From positions 112,192-176,191 of the forward strand of contig CAZICM010000016.1 of assembly GCA_964537685.1 (NCBI GenBank): 64,000 nucleotides of DNA, read 5' to 3'. This DNA is from CAZICM01 sp964537685 (GTDB taxonomy: Bacteria; Myxococcota_A; Polyangia; Polyangiales; Polyangiaceae). This document shows, piece after piece, positions 51,360-60,303 of the stretch. The notes beneath the pieces are model-generated. The model saw only the letters and a program-made list of their open reading frames with translations. It was not told the origin of the DNA and searched no databases. Made by a program: the position numbers and the translations under genes. How positions within the stretch are numbered: the stretch's first letter is position 1; each line of letters opens with the position of its first letter.

Positions 51360-53198
51360 ATGACGCTTGCTAAGCATGTGCGGAACATGGCCTGCGCGCT
51401 TTTATGGAGCGCTTCTTTAGGCTGCCATTCTGGAGCGCGGGCCGCCGAGCCTCCGAAAGCATTGGCTCCCCAATTGCCCGAGGGTTATTTTCAAGAAAAG
51501 CAAAGCGGGGCACTGCTTGAAAAAGTGCTGCCCGTGCATTTATCGCCCGATTTAAACAAGCTCACGCAGGGCGAGCGGGCCGCATTAAAAAAACTGATAG
51601 AAGCGGGATTTTTAATTCAAAGAATTTATGAACAATCCCGTCATATTGAGGCCCAATCCTCGCTGTCCGCGCTGAAAGAGCTCGACAAAAAGCTTGGATC
51701 TCCCAAGGCCACACAGCAGCTCTTCACCTTGTACCGATTAAATCACGGCCCGATCGCGGCGACGCTCGATAACAATAGAGTTCCCTTTTTGCCCGTGGCT
51801 TCGGCCGTGCCGGGAAAAAATGTCTATCCTTGGGGCATTTCCAAAGACGAAGTAGAAGGTTTTCTCCTGGTGAAGCCCGAGGCCCGGCCATCGCTGCTCC
51901 ATGGGCGGACAGTCGTTCGGAGGGCCGAGGAAAAAAATCTCCGCGCCGATCGCGAGGTATTAACAAAATATCCCGTGCTCGATGTATTGCACTACGGATT
52001 GGCCAATCAATTGGATGAATTGCTCAAAAAAGCCAATCCAAAAGAATTATACAGCATTCCCTATTCCGTGGCTTATGCCGATGAAACGGTGGGAGCCTAC
52101 CGGCTTATCATGGAGGCCGCGGCTGCGCTGGAACAAGACGATCCAGAACTGTGCCGGTACTTAAAAAACCGGGCGCGGGATTTATTGTCCAACGACTATG
52201 AAAGCGGCGATGCTTCTTGGGTGACGGGGAAATTTAAACATTTAAATGCGCAAATCGGAGCGTATGAAGAATACGACGATGAATTGTTTGGCGTGAAAGC
52301 CTTCGCATCGCTCAGCTTGCTATTGCGCGATGAAAAGGAAAGCAACGAAGTGTCGCGGGCCATTTCGGATTTGCAGAGCCTCGAAGACGCGCTGCCTCAC
52401 GAGCACCATAAAAAAGTGAAAAGCGGCATTCCGATCGGCGTATACGATGTCATTGCCGATTTTGGGCAGTCCCGCGGAGCCAATACAGCCAGTATTCTTC
52501 CCAATGAAAGCGAAATGACCCGCCGCTATGGCCGCACCATTTTAATACGCCGCAATATTCTCGAAAACCCCGAGATTAACAACAATATTGTCAAGCCTTA
52601 TCTCAGCGTTCTCGATGAAGGATCGGCCGCTCAATTCCGGCCCGAAGGACGATTTTATTACACCCTCTGGCATGAGATTGGCCATTATTTAGGCGTCGAT
52701 CGGGATAAAAACGGAAACGATTTGGATTCCGTTCTTTTAGACGCATCGAGCCTGCTCGAAGAAATGAAGGCCGACCTCACCTCGCTCTATGTGGCGAAGA
52801 CCCTGAAAGAGCGCGGATATTACGATGAACAAAAACTAAAAGCCGTCTATGCGGCCGGCATTGTCCGCGTGCTTCAGGTCGTCCAGCCCAAACGGGTGCA
52901 GCCCTATCCGACGATGCAGCTTATGCAATGGAATTACTTTATGCAGAAGGGTTTGCTCAGCTTCGACCGCCAAAAAAAGACGCTTCATATTCACGGCGAA
53001 CGCTTTCACGATACCGTTTCCGCCCTGCTCGGCGAGGTGCTGGCCATTCAATACGCGGGCGATAAGTCCGCCGCCGAGCAATTCATTCAAAAATATTCAC
53101 AATGGGATAAAGATGTACACGAAGCGATTGCGGAAAAAATAAAAAAGAGCCAGCGCTACCGATTCTCTCTCGTTCGCTATGCGGCGCTCGGTGAGTAA
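51360..53198 (+). CDS. Exported M49-like (dipeptidyl peptidase III-like) metallopeptidase
   Basis: 612 aa. Signal peptide with a lipobox-like SASLGCHSG. The active site is HEIGHYLG (HExxH, about residue 440) followed ~45 residues later by LLEEMKADLTSLY, whose glutamate is the third zinc ligand. EEMKAD downstream of HExxH matches the M49/DPP III group, although M49 proper has HExxxGH. Long helical segments surround the site, and the protein is close to DPP III in size (~650 aa). It likely trims peptides in the periplasm. Divergent from the soluble kinase gene. Confidence 0.75.
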   Translation: MTLAKHVRNMACALLWSASLGCHSGARAAEPPKALAPQLPEGYFQEKQSGALLEKVLPVHLSPDLNKLTQGERAALKKLIEAGFLIQRIYEQSRHIEAQSSLSALKELDKKLGSPKATQQLFTLYRLNHGPIAATLDNNRVPFLPVASAVPGKNVYPWGISKDEVEGFLLVKPEARPSLLHGRTVVRRAEEKNLRADREVLTKYPVLDVLHYGLANQLDELLKKANPKELYSIPYSVAYADETVGAYRLIMEAAAALEQDDPELCRYLKNRARDLLSNDYESGDASWVTGKFKHLNAQIGAYEEYDDELFGVKAFASLSLLLRDEKESNEVSRAISDLQSLEDALPHEHHKKVKSGIPIGVYDVIADFGQSRGANTASILPNESEMTRRYGRTILIRRNILENPEINNNIVKPYLSVLDEGSAAQFRPEGRFYYTLWHEIGHYLGVDRDKNGNDLDSVLLDASSLLEEMKADLTSLYVAKTLKERGYYDEQKLKAVYAAGIVRVLQVVQPKRVQPYPTMQLMQWNYFMQKGLLSFDRQKKTLHIHGERFHDTVSALLGEVLAIQYAGDKSAAEQFIQKYSQWDKDVHEAIAEKIKKSQRYRFSLVRYAALGE

Positions 53199-53213
53199 AG
53201 GCCGTCCAGTTTC

Positions 53214-53792
53214 ATGAATTGGGATTTCAAGGCTTCGCTTGGCATTGTGGCAGGCATTATTTCTGTTGCCGGCTTCGTTCCCTATATTGCGGCCGTTCTC
53301 AGCAAGCAAACCCGTCCAAACCGCGCCACATGGTGGATTTGGACGGTGGTGGGCGGCGTTCTTTTCGGCGGTTATGTCGCCTCGGGCAATTGGAGTTCGG
53401 CCTGGGTGCCTCTGAGTTATACGGTCGGCCCGCTGATCGTTTCGATTTTATCGATAAAACGAGGCGAAGGTGGATGGGAACCATTTGATCGAAAATGCTT
53501 GGCCGCCTCTTTAATTGGCCTAGTGCTTTGGGGCGTATCGGGTGCGCCTCTCTTCGCCATGGTAATCAATATGGGTGTCGATTTCGCCGGCGCGCTGCCC
53601 ACGATACGAAAGACCTACCGGAACCCCCAGAGCGAAGATAAAACGGCGTGGACGATATTTTTAATCAGCAACGGGCTCAATTGTTTTGCCGTGACATCGT
53701 GGAAAGAGCCCAGCGTAATGCTTCCCGTTTATTATTTTGCGATGACCGCGGTGATTACCGTTTTATGTTTTCGGCGTATTTCCAGCCGCTAA
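53214..53792 (+). CDS. PQ-loop repeat membrane protein
   Basis: 192 aa, six to seven hydrophobic helices. Two similar repeats, each with a proline-bearing helix and a following polar loop: GFVPYIAAVLSKQTRPNRATWW and AGALPTIRKTYRNPQSEDKTAW. This layout resembles bacterial PQ-loop/semiSWEET-related transporters, but the exact PQ dipeptide is not present, so the call is structural only. It follows the M49-like gene by 15 bp and overlaps the convergent YiiX-like gene by 30 bp. Confidence 0.65.
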   Translation: MNWDFKASLGIVAGIISVAGFVPYIAAVLSKQTRPNRATWWIWTVVGGVLFGGYVASGNWSSAWVPLSYTVGPLIVSILSIKRGEGGWEPFDRKCLAASLIGLVLWGVSGAPLFAMVINMGVDFAGALPTIRKTYRNPQSEDKTAWTIFLISNGLNCFAVTSWKEPSVMLPVYYFAMTAVITVLCFRRISSR

Positions 53793-54587
53793 AGCCTGCT
53801 TCGAATCCCAATACGCCTCGACGACTTTCCGGGCGCTCTCGGGCATTCTGCGCTTCTTGCACCATGCGGGCGTGAAATGCTTCGAGCACCAAATTAAATC
53901 GAAATTAGCAGTGAAATACATATCTGCGGAAATGACCGCGCGGCCCGGGCTCATCCCCAAAAAGCTCAAAATATGCGTGGCCGCCGACACATTGCGCCTT
54001 CGCTTAATCCCAAGCTCGGCCATATACGAACGGTAACAAAAATAAGGCACTTCTGTGCAGCAGAAGCGCACTCCTTTGCGCGCGGCCTCTTTGCCATGCT
54101 GCTCGATCATTTCCCGCTCTTTTTTCCCATTGAAATCAAATAAAATATCATAAGGGAATCCGACAATTTTATTTGCCCATTCGATCGCTTCGGCAACGGC
54201 TTTTTCCTTGAGCTCTGGAGCAAGCCTCGGCCTCAGGATGCATGCCCGATCGCTAAATAAAATATGCCCGGCATGCCTCTTTAAAACGCCTTCGCTTATC
54301 GCCTCGACGACCTGCTGTCCCCCGACATATACCCCCGCGTGGATCATCGCCCCGCCAATAAATAAATTCGATAAATAGCCATCGTCGCGGTGCAAAATAA
54401 TATCGCCCGGCTCCAGCAGCGGAAGGGCGTCGAGCATCACCTCATTTAAGTCCATCTTGTGCTCGTGGACATCCCAGGTAATCCACGGGAAATGAGCAAT
54501 CTTTCTCGTGTCGCCCACCCAAAACACAAGGAAGCGGAAGATACGAAATGGAATTGGCGGATTGACTTCCTTCTCTTCAAATTCCAT
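53763..54587 (-). CDS. YiiX/YebB-like NlpC/P60-superfamily protein
   Basis: 274 aa. A permuted NlpC/P60 fold (PF05708): LLEPGDIILHR...MIHAGVYVGGQQVVEAIS provides the histidine after the GDI motif, and VRFCCTEVPYFCYRSY provides the cysteine-containing helix. Family members are cysteine peptidases or amidases, or act on lipids (LRAT relatives). The ~50-residue N-terminus (FRIFRFLVFWVGDTR) may be amphipathic and membrane-associated. No signal peptide. Substrate unknown. The 178-bp gap upstream (to 54767) shows only a short repeat of no clear meaning. Confidence 0.75.
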   Translation of the reverse strand: MEFEEKEVNPPIPFRIFRFLVFWVGDTRKIAHFPWITWDVHEHKMDLNEVMLDALPLLEPGDIILHRDDGYLSNLFIGGAMIHAGVYVGGQQVVEAISEGVLKRHAGHILFSDRACILRPRLAPELKEKAVAEAIEWANKIVGFPYDILFDFNGKKEREMIEQHGKEAARKGVRFCCTEVPYFCYRSYMAELGIKRRRNVSAATHILSFLGMSPGRAVISADMYFTANFDLIWCSKHFTPAWCKKRRMPESARKVVEAYWDSKQALAAGNTPKT

Positions 54588-54766
54588 CGGATTCTTCTCC
54601 TATTTTTCGGAATGGACTGAAGACACCGGGCCCCAGCGTAGCTTGCGAGCCTACAGCAAAGTAATTCGGTGTGGAATATGTTTCTTTTTTGATGCCGGGA
54701 TTGGGGCTTGGATATCGAAAAACCATTGCGGCCGGCATGCTTTCATGATGTGAAGCCGGTCTTCCC

Positions 54767-56830
54767 GTGAATGTGCCGAGCAAGCGCGAGTATCGGTTTT
54801 GGAATGCGTTTTCGCTCGCGCTTGTGCTTGGCTGCGCGGCGCTCTTCTATATCCCCGCCCTCCAAAAGACAGCCGGCTTGTGGCCTGTGCCACTGGATGA
54901 TGTGTATATCTATTTTGATTTTGCCAAATCCACAGCAAATGGCCACCCATTCGAATGGATTGCCGGCCAAGGTTATTCTTCGGGCAGCACAAGCGTTATT
55001 TATCCGCTGTTTTTGGCCATTGGTTATCTCATTGGCTTTTCCGGCCTGAAGCTTGGCATTTTCGCGGCCATTTTTTCCTGCGCCTGCGTATTCGACATGT
55101 GCCGCTCGGCCCGCGCGCTTCTCCCCGGCTGCCCCCGCTTTCTGGCGTGGCTTGCGCCGCCTATTCTGCTCTCCGTCCCCCTGCTCGACTGGAGCTTTTA
55201 TTCCGGTATGGAGACGGCGCTTTTCGCGGCTCTGCTCGGGCGCTCGCTCGTGGCATTGAGGCAAGCTGAAACCTCTCCCGCCCACCGGCGTAAACACGCC
55301 CAATGGCGGGCCGGCATTTACGGGGCGCTGCTCGTCTCTTGCCGCCCGGAAAGCCTTTGCTTTTGCCTTCCCATGGCTATTTCCGCCGTGTATTCAGCCC
55401 GTTCTCTGCCAGCGCCGGGCTCCCTCTTCAGGACGCTGTCTCCGGCGTTCTTGTTTTTGGCTTCCTATTCGATTGTAAACCGAATATTTACTTCCGAATG
55501 GTCCGCCGCGGGAGCCGTGCGCAAGCTCTTGAGCTCGAATCCTTATGCGACGCTCTTGGATATCGCTCCTGAATTTCTTCGCAATCTAATCACGCTGCGC
55601 GCGGCTGCGATCGAAAATGCGATGGGATATTTCCCATATTCGCTGGTGGTGCCCCTGCTGGGTTTCTCGGCCCTTTTTTCTTCCCGGTTCAGACCTGCGG
55701 CCATCTCGCTATGGCTGGGTTCCATAGGTTCACTTCTTCTCGTCTCGCTCAATGCCACGGCCCGCTTTCAAAACCTCCGCTATGCCGCGCCTTCTATTTT
55801 GATGCTATTGTTTTTATTTCTTTTTGGATTGTCACACTGGGCAACCCGCCGCCATAACAGTAAGTTGTTTCCTATTTACCAAACGATTGTCATCATCGCA
55901 TGGCTTGTGGCCATGATCGCTCCGGCCCGCTTCTTTCCCTGGCAAATCGATCTATTTGCCCGGTCCAGCAAAAATATTGCCGAGCAGCAAGTCGAAGTCG
56001 GACGAAGGCTGGCCCGGATGAATCCCAAACCGAACGTGGTCATGTTGAACGACGCAGGCGCAATTCCCTATGTTTCAGGGCTTCGGGCGCTGGATGGACT
56101 TGGACTCGGAGGGTATTTGGGATTGCCCTTTGCCCGGGCATCGGTGCACGGCAACTTTGCCGTCGTTGAATTAATTGAAAGGCTTTCTCAATCCGATCGG
56201 CCTGATGTAATGGCTGTCTATTCGCTGTGGTGGCCGGATATCATCAGGTATTTTGGGCAGCGCGTGGACAGCGTAAAGGTAGAAGGAAATGTTATTTTAG
56301 GCGCCGAAGAAAAAGTCATCTGCAAATCGGATTGGTCGGCTCTCGAAGGCGCGGGAAAACCCAAATCGTATGAAAATGCGATTGATGAAATAGATATTGC
56401 CGATTTAGTAAGCGAGCGCGAGCACCATTACCTCGGGCCATTCCCCAAGGGCGGATGGGTTATCGGGGATGTGCGCCCTTCACCAATCAGCAAAAAGGCG
56501 CTCTTCGATGGAGGCCGCATTCTTCCCGAGGGCAGGGAAGAGGCGTTTAGCCTTCTAAATTCCGTTGAATTGGGTCCAGCAACGCTGATATTGCGCACCG
56601 ATGATGCCGGCTCCGCGCTGATTCGCATTGAAATCCGCAGAAATGACGAATGTATTGAATCGATCGAGCATCCAGTTCTCCCAGGCGAGCGTGCCATGGA
56701 TACACCATCCAATGGATGGATCGATATGAAGATTTCGTTATCAAAACAAATCCAAGGCGGCGATAGCGTGCATATTTACGCCCTCCGGGGGAGTTTCCGG
56801 CACTTTCATTCATGGCTTTTGCGGAATTGA
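54767..56830 (+). CDS. Membrane glycosyltransferase-like protein (ArnT/PMT type)
   Basis: 687 aa, start at a GTG (54767) with weak signals; a second GTG lies two codons on. About 9-11 hydrophobic helices in the first ~420 residues, with the extracytoplasmic acidic motif PLDDVYIYFDFAKS after helix 1. This matches the DD motif of GT-C enzymes (ArnT, PMT) that use polyprenyl-phosphate sugars. GYSSGSTSVIYPLFLA follows, also typical. The C-terminal ~260 residues are soluble and periplasmic (beta-rich). It may glycosylate a lipid or a surface protein; the acceptor is unknown. Confidence 0.75.
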   Translation: MNVPSKREYRFWNAFSLALVLGCAALFYIPALQKTAGLWPVPLDDVYIYFDFAKSTANGHPFEWIAGQGYSSGSTSVIYPLFLAIGYLIGFSGLKLGIFAAIFSCACVFDMCRSARALLPGCPRFLAWLAPPILLSVPLLDWSFYSGMETALFAALLGRSLVALRQAETSPAHRRKHAQWRAGIYGALLVSCRPESLCFCLPMAISAVYSARSLPAPGSLFRTLSPAFLFLASYSIVNRIFTSEWSAAGAVRKLLSSNPYATLLDIAPEFLRNLITLRAAAIENAMGYFPYSLVVPLLGFSALFSSRFRPAAISLWLGSIGSLLLVSLNATARFQNLRYAAPSILMLLFLFLFGLSHWATRRHNSKLFPIYQTIVIIAWLVAMIAPARFFPWQIDLFARSSKNIAEQQVEVGRRLARMNPKPNVVMLNDAGAIPYVSGLRALDGLGLGGYLGLPFARASVHGNFAVVELIERLSQSDRPDVMAVYSLWWPDIIRYFGQRVDSVKVEGNVILGAEEKVICKSDWSALEGAGKPKSYENAIDEIDIADLVSEREHHYLGPFPKGGWVIGDVRPSPISKKALFDGGRILPEGREEAFSLLNSVELGPATLILRTDDAGSALIRIEIRRNDECIESIEHPVLPGERAMDTPSNGWIDMKISLSKQIQGGDSVHIYALRGSFRHFHSWLLRN

Positions 56831-56876
56831 CGCTCAGCGGCATTATTTTAATTATTTTTCGGCTGTACGAATAGGC

Positions 56877-57611
56877 ATGCCCCGTGGAAAATCGCTTCTT
56901 GTGATGAAGCTGGGTCAGCGCCTCCGCCTGCTATCGATTGCGGGCCGTGAAATTGCGGCGCACGCAAAGCACGCCGTGCTGATGCGGCATGACGTGGTGG
57001 ACCCTGTTATTCCCGAGCGCGTGCGCGAAGGCGATCATGTCGTCGTATTTGTGCACGGCTTGTTTTCGACGGCGGGTGTGCTGAGGCCGCTTCGCCGCGT
57101 GCTGGAGCGGCATTCGGGCGTGCACACGGCGGCGATGACCTATCCCACCGGGCCTTCGATTACCGAGCTTTCGCAGCGTCTTTCGGCGCTGATCGACGCC
57201 TTGCCCAGAGGCATTGCCCTTCATTTGGTCGGCCATAGCATGGGCGGCATTATTGCCCGTTATTATGTATCGACTCAATCGGCACACCATCCGAAAGTCG
57301 TGCAGACGATTTCAATGGCCAGTCCATTCGCTGGAATTCCAAGGGCATCCCTTCTCGGTTTTGAAAGTGTGCGCGATTTAGATCCTCAAAGTGAATTGCT
57401 CAGAAAACTAAGGCTATTTGGAACCGATACGGTTCCCCATTTATCGATTATTGCCGAAAACGATGTTATTGTCGGCGCACCACTATCGCATGCGCTTCCC
57501 GGCGGCGATGTCCGCGTGCTTCCCGGCCGAGGCCATAATGGGATTTTATTTGACGAAGAAACAGCGGCAATTGTCGAGCGGCGCGTCCTTTCCCGCTTGA
57601 AAATAGCTTAA
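56877..57611 (+). CDS. Lipase-like alpha/beta-hydrolase
   Basis: 244 aa. HGLFSTAG supplies the oxyanion hole and VGHSMGGIIARYY the nucleophile Ser, as in LipA/EstA-type and PGAP1-like lipases. The acid is probably the Asp of IIAENDVIVGAP; the base is the His of GRGHNGILF. No signal peptide is clear; the first ~30 residues are basic and amphipathic. Stands between a GT-C protein and an outer-membrane-like protein. Confidence 0.85.
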   Translation: MPRGKSLLVMKLGQRLRLLSIAGREIAAHAKHAVLMRHDVVDPVIPERVREGDHVVVFVHGLFSTAGVLRPLRRVLERHSGVHTAAMTYPTGPSITELSQRLSALIDALPRGIALHLVGHSMGGIIARYYVSTQSAHHPKVVQTISMASPFAGIPRASLLGFESVRDLDPQSELLRKLRLFGTDTVPHLSIIAENDVIVGAPLSHALPGGDVRVLPGRGHNGILFDEETAAIVERRVLSRLKIA

Positions 57612-57654
57612 AACCATCTCGCCGAGCATTGCCTATCGCCTGCGAAAGCCACCT

Positions 57655-58272
57655 GTGGTAGCTCGCTCTTCCGTGAGCACTCAAATTCGATTTGCACTGG
57701 GAATTGCGGCCCTGTCGGCCTTTTGTTTCTGGTCCAGCGCGGCCTCGGCCGATGTCTCCGCGTGGACATTCGCGGGCTCTGGGCCTGTATTCTTAAAACA
57801 AGCCAATGCCGATCTGGATGTGCGTCCCGCGCTCCAATTCGATGTTGGTGTCGGCACCACCCCGGATGCGCGTTTTATTGTCGGCGGTTTTTATCGGCTT
57901 ACGACAATGATTGGAATGGGAACCGATATGAGCGTATTGCTGCGCGGCGCGACCAGCGGGTTTCAAGCCGGAGATTTTGGCATTGCGCTGGATGCGGGAG
58001 GCTATGCCCGCCTTTGGGAGCCTAAATCCTATGGATTTACCGGTGGATTGACGTTTGGGGCCCCGCTCGGCTTAACGCTTTCGCTCAGCGCTTCGATCGG
58101 AACCAACGATGCAATGGCGGCCACCGCGGTATTGGGCTTTGACTTTCTTCGTTTAACCGTATTTCGCCGGACCATGCTCGAGGCGTGGCCCAACCCGGGC
58201 GTTGAGCAGTCCGCCAATTCAGATGAAAAGGCCGCGCAACCTTTGCACAGGCGCGATTATTTTTCGTTTTAA
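57655..58272 (+). CDS. Exported beta-rich outer-membrane-like protein
   Basis: 205 aa from a GTG at 57655; an internal GTG 6 codons on is equally usable. A signal peptide ends at AASADVS. Repeating amphipathic strands with Gly/aromatic ends (WTFAGSGPVFLKQ, FIVGGFYRLTTMIG, GIALDAGGYARLWE, GGLTFGAPLGLTLSL, VLGFDFLRLTVFRR) suggest a small outer-membrane barrel. No family recognised. The C-terminal ~35 residues are polar. Isolated gene 43 bp after the lipase gene. Confidence 0.65.
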   Translation: MVARSSVSTQIRFALGIAALSAFCFWSSAASADVSAWTFAGSGPVFLKQANADLDVRPALQFDVGVGTTPDARFIVGGFYRLTTMIGMGTDMSVLLRGATSGFQAGDFGIALDAGGYARLWEPKSYGFTGGLTFGAPLGLTLSLSASIGTNDAMAATAVLGFDFLRLTVFRRTMLEAWPNPGVEQSANSDEKAAQPLHRRDYFSF

Positions 58273-58378
58273 AAGCGCATTGCGCGGGGGGCCGTTTTAA
58301 TGGAGCCCTGCCTTTTTCGCATGGCCTAAACCATGCAATGCCCAAAGCCGCGGCGCCTTCGCCGCTCTGGGTATTACC

Positions 58379-59101
58379 GTGTTATTCAGCGATGAAACGC
58401 TCGCGCCGACTTCCCCGGAATTTGCCGCGCTGGATTCCTCCGAAATGCGTGCGCAACGGGCTCGCCTCATTCGGAATTTAATGCTTTGGGGCGATATAAA
58501 AACGCAGAGCGTGCGCGATGCCATGCTGAAGGTGCCGCGCCATCTTTTCGTGCCTGATGCATACCAAGATGATGCCTATCAAAACATTCCGCTGTCCATC
58601 GGCCACCGGCAGACCATTTCTCAGCCCACCATTGTGGCCATGATGAGCGAGGCGCTCGGTTTAACGGGCAGAGAGCGCGTTTTGGAAATAGGCACGGGTT
58701 CGGGATATCAGGCGGCCGTGCTTTCATTGCTCGCCCGCGAAGTGGTTTCTATCGAGCGGGTGGCCACTCTCGGCGAAGCCGCCCGCGCGCGCCTTCAGCA
58801 ACTTGGATTTAAAAATATCGATGTGCGGATCAGCGATGGTTTTCAAGGCTGTGCCGATCGCGCCCCATTCGATCGAATTATTGTCACTGCCGCGCCATCC
58901 GAATTGCCGCCCATGCTCATCGATCAGCTCATCCCAGGGGGCATTTTGGTTGTGCCTGTCGGCGATGCTTTTGGATTTGATCAAAACCTTCTGTGCGTGA
59001 GCAAGAGCGAACACAATGAATTGACGCATAAACACCTTTGTCCTGTGCGATTTGTCCCCATGTTAACGGGAATTGAGCCTAGGGAGCCGCCATGGAATTA
59101 A
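58379..59101 (+). CDS. pcm: Protein-L-isoaspartate O-methyltransferase
   Basis: 240 aa from a GTG at 58379; an ATG 22 codons on (MRAQRARLIR) is an alternative start. Repairs isoaspartyl residues in damaged proteins with SAM. Seen: VPRHLFVPD...AYQNIPLSIGHRQTISQP, the SAM-binding VLEIGTGSGYQAAVLS and post-I VSIERV, and PFDRIIVTAAPSELP. Normal length. Its stop lies 10 bp inside the next gene, a SAM synthetase that would supply its cofactor. Confidence 0.93.
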   Translation: MLFSDETLAPTSPEFAALDSSEMRAQRARLIRNLMLWGDIKTQSVRDAMLKVPRHLFVPDAYQDDAYQNIPLSIGHRQTISQPTIVAMMSEALGLTGRERVLEIGTGSGYQAAVLSLLAREVVSIERVATLGEAARARLQQLGFKNIDVRISDGFQGCADRAPFDRIIVTAAPSELPPMLIDQLIPGGILVVPVGDAFGFDQNLLCVSKSEHNELTHKHLCPVRFVPMLTGIEPREPPWN

Positions 59102-60291
59102 ATATTACGCCTCTTGTCCTTTCGATGTCCGAACTCGCGGCCGAAATCGTTGAACACAAGGGCATTGGCCACCCGGACACCGTATGCGATGCGCTCGCCG
59201 AACGCTTTAGCGTCGGCCTTTGCCAATTTTATATGCATCAATTTGGTGGAATATTTCATCATAATGTCGATAAAGCCTTGCTTTGGGGTGGATCGGCGCA
59301 GCCCGCCTTTTTGGGCGGTGAAGTCAAGGCTCCCATTGAAATTTATTTATCGGGCCGCGCAACACGCGATGTGAACGGCATAAGCGTGCCCGTGGAAGAA
59401 ATTATGCAAACGGCTGCAATGGGATTTCTGCGCGAGCAATTCCGATGGCTGGACCCGGAACGGCATGTGAAGTTTCATTGCTTGGTTCGCCCCGGTTCAG
59501 CCGATTTGGTCGAATTATATCGGCGGCAAAGGCAGACCGGTGAATGGCTTTCCAACGATACGTCGATCGGGGCCGGTTTTGCGCCGCTGTCGGAATTGGA
59601 AAAGGCCGTGCTCGCGGCGGCAAAAGAATTAAGGGCTGCCGCGCGCGATCCTTTGGCCAAAGAGGTCGGTGAAGATATCAAAGTGATGGGTGTGCGGGCC
59701 AAGGGGAGAATACGGCTTACGGTGGCCTGTGCATTTGTGGGCCGCCATTTGGAGTCGCTCGGCCATTATCTGGATCGCAAAAATGCGCTGATGGAGCGCG
59801 TGCGCAAGGCTGCTTCGGAAGCGGTTCTGCAAGATCTTGAAGTGCGCGTGAACGCGGGCGACAACCCCGAGCAAAACGATGTGTATATCACCGTCACGGG
59901 CACATCGGCTGAAGCGGGCGATGATGGGCAGGTGGGGCGGGGCAATCGCGTTAATGGTCTAATTACGCCCTACAGGCCGATGACGCTTGAAGCGGCGGCG
60001 GGGAAAAACCCTGTTTCACACGTAGGAAAGCTTTATAATTTAATGGCGCACAGGGTGGCTCAAGCCATTGTTGATGCATTGCCCGAAGTGATTTCCGCGC
60101 ATTGTTATTTGGTGAGCCGTATTGGTCGCCCGGTGCGCGATCCCGAGCTCGCCGATGTGCATGTGCGCACGAAAAGCGGGAAACAGCCGGCCGCGCTGGC
60201 ATCGGCCATTCAAGGCATTGTGCTGCGCGAGCTTGAGCAATTCGATGATGTGAAAAATGGTCTAATGCAAGGCCGTATTTCTGTGTATTGA
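59092..60291 (+). CDS. Archaeal-type S-adenosylmethionine synthetase
   Basis: 399 aa; ATG after TAGGGAG, overlapping the pcm end by 10 bp. The N-terminus reads VEHKGIGHPDTVCDALAER, and later HNVDKALLWGG and the Gly-rich GDDGQVGRGNRVNGLI. These are motifs of the archaeal methionine adenosyltransferase (PF01941), a family very divergent from bacterial MetK. It makes SAM from ATP and methionine in the cytoplasm. Bacteria with this type usually hold it in addition to or in place of MetK; no metK is in the window. It sits in an operon with pcm and a PLP sulfur enzyme, so it may feed a dedicated methylation route. Confidence 0.92.
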   Translation: MELNITPLVLSMSELAAEIVEHKGIGHPDTVCDALAERFSVGLCQFYMHQFGGIFHHNVDKALLWGGSAQPAFLGGEVKAPIEIYLSGRATRDVNGISVPVEEIMQTAAMGFLREQFRWLDPERHVKFHCLVRPGSADLVELYRRQRQTGEWLSNDTSIGAGFAPLSELEKAVLAAAKELRAAARDPLAKEVGEDIKVMGVRAKGRIRLTVACAFVGRHLESLGHYLDRKNALMERVRKAASEAVLQDLEVRVNAGDNPEQNDVYITVTGTSAEAGDDGQVGRGNRVNGLITPYRPMTLEAAAGKNPVSHVGKLYNLMAHRVAQAIVDALPEVISAHCYLVSRIGRPVRDPELADVHVRTKSGKQPAALASAIQGIVLRELEQFDDVKNGLMQGRISVY

Positions 60292-60303
60292 TGGGATGGA
60301 TTT

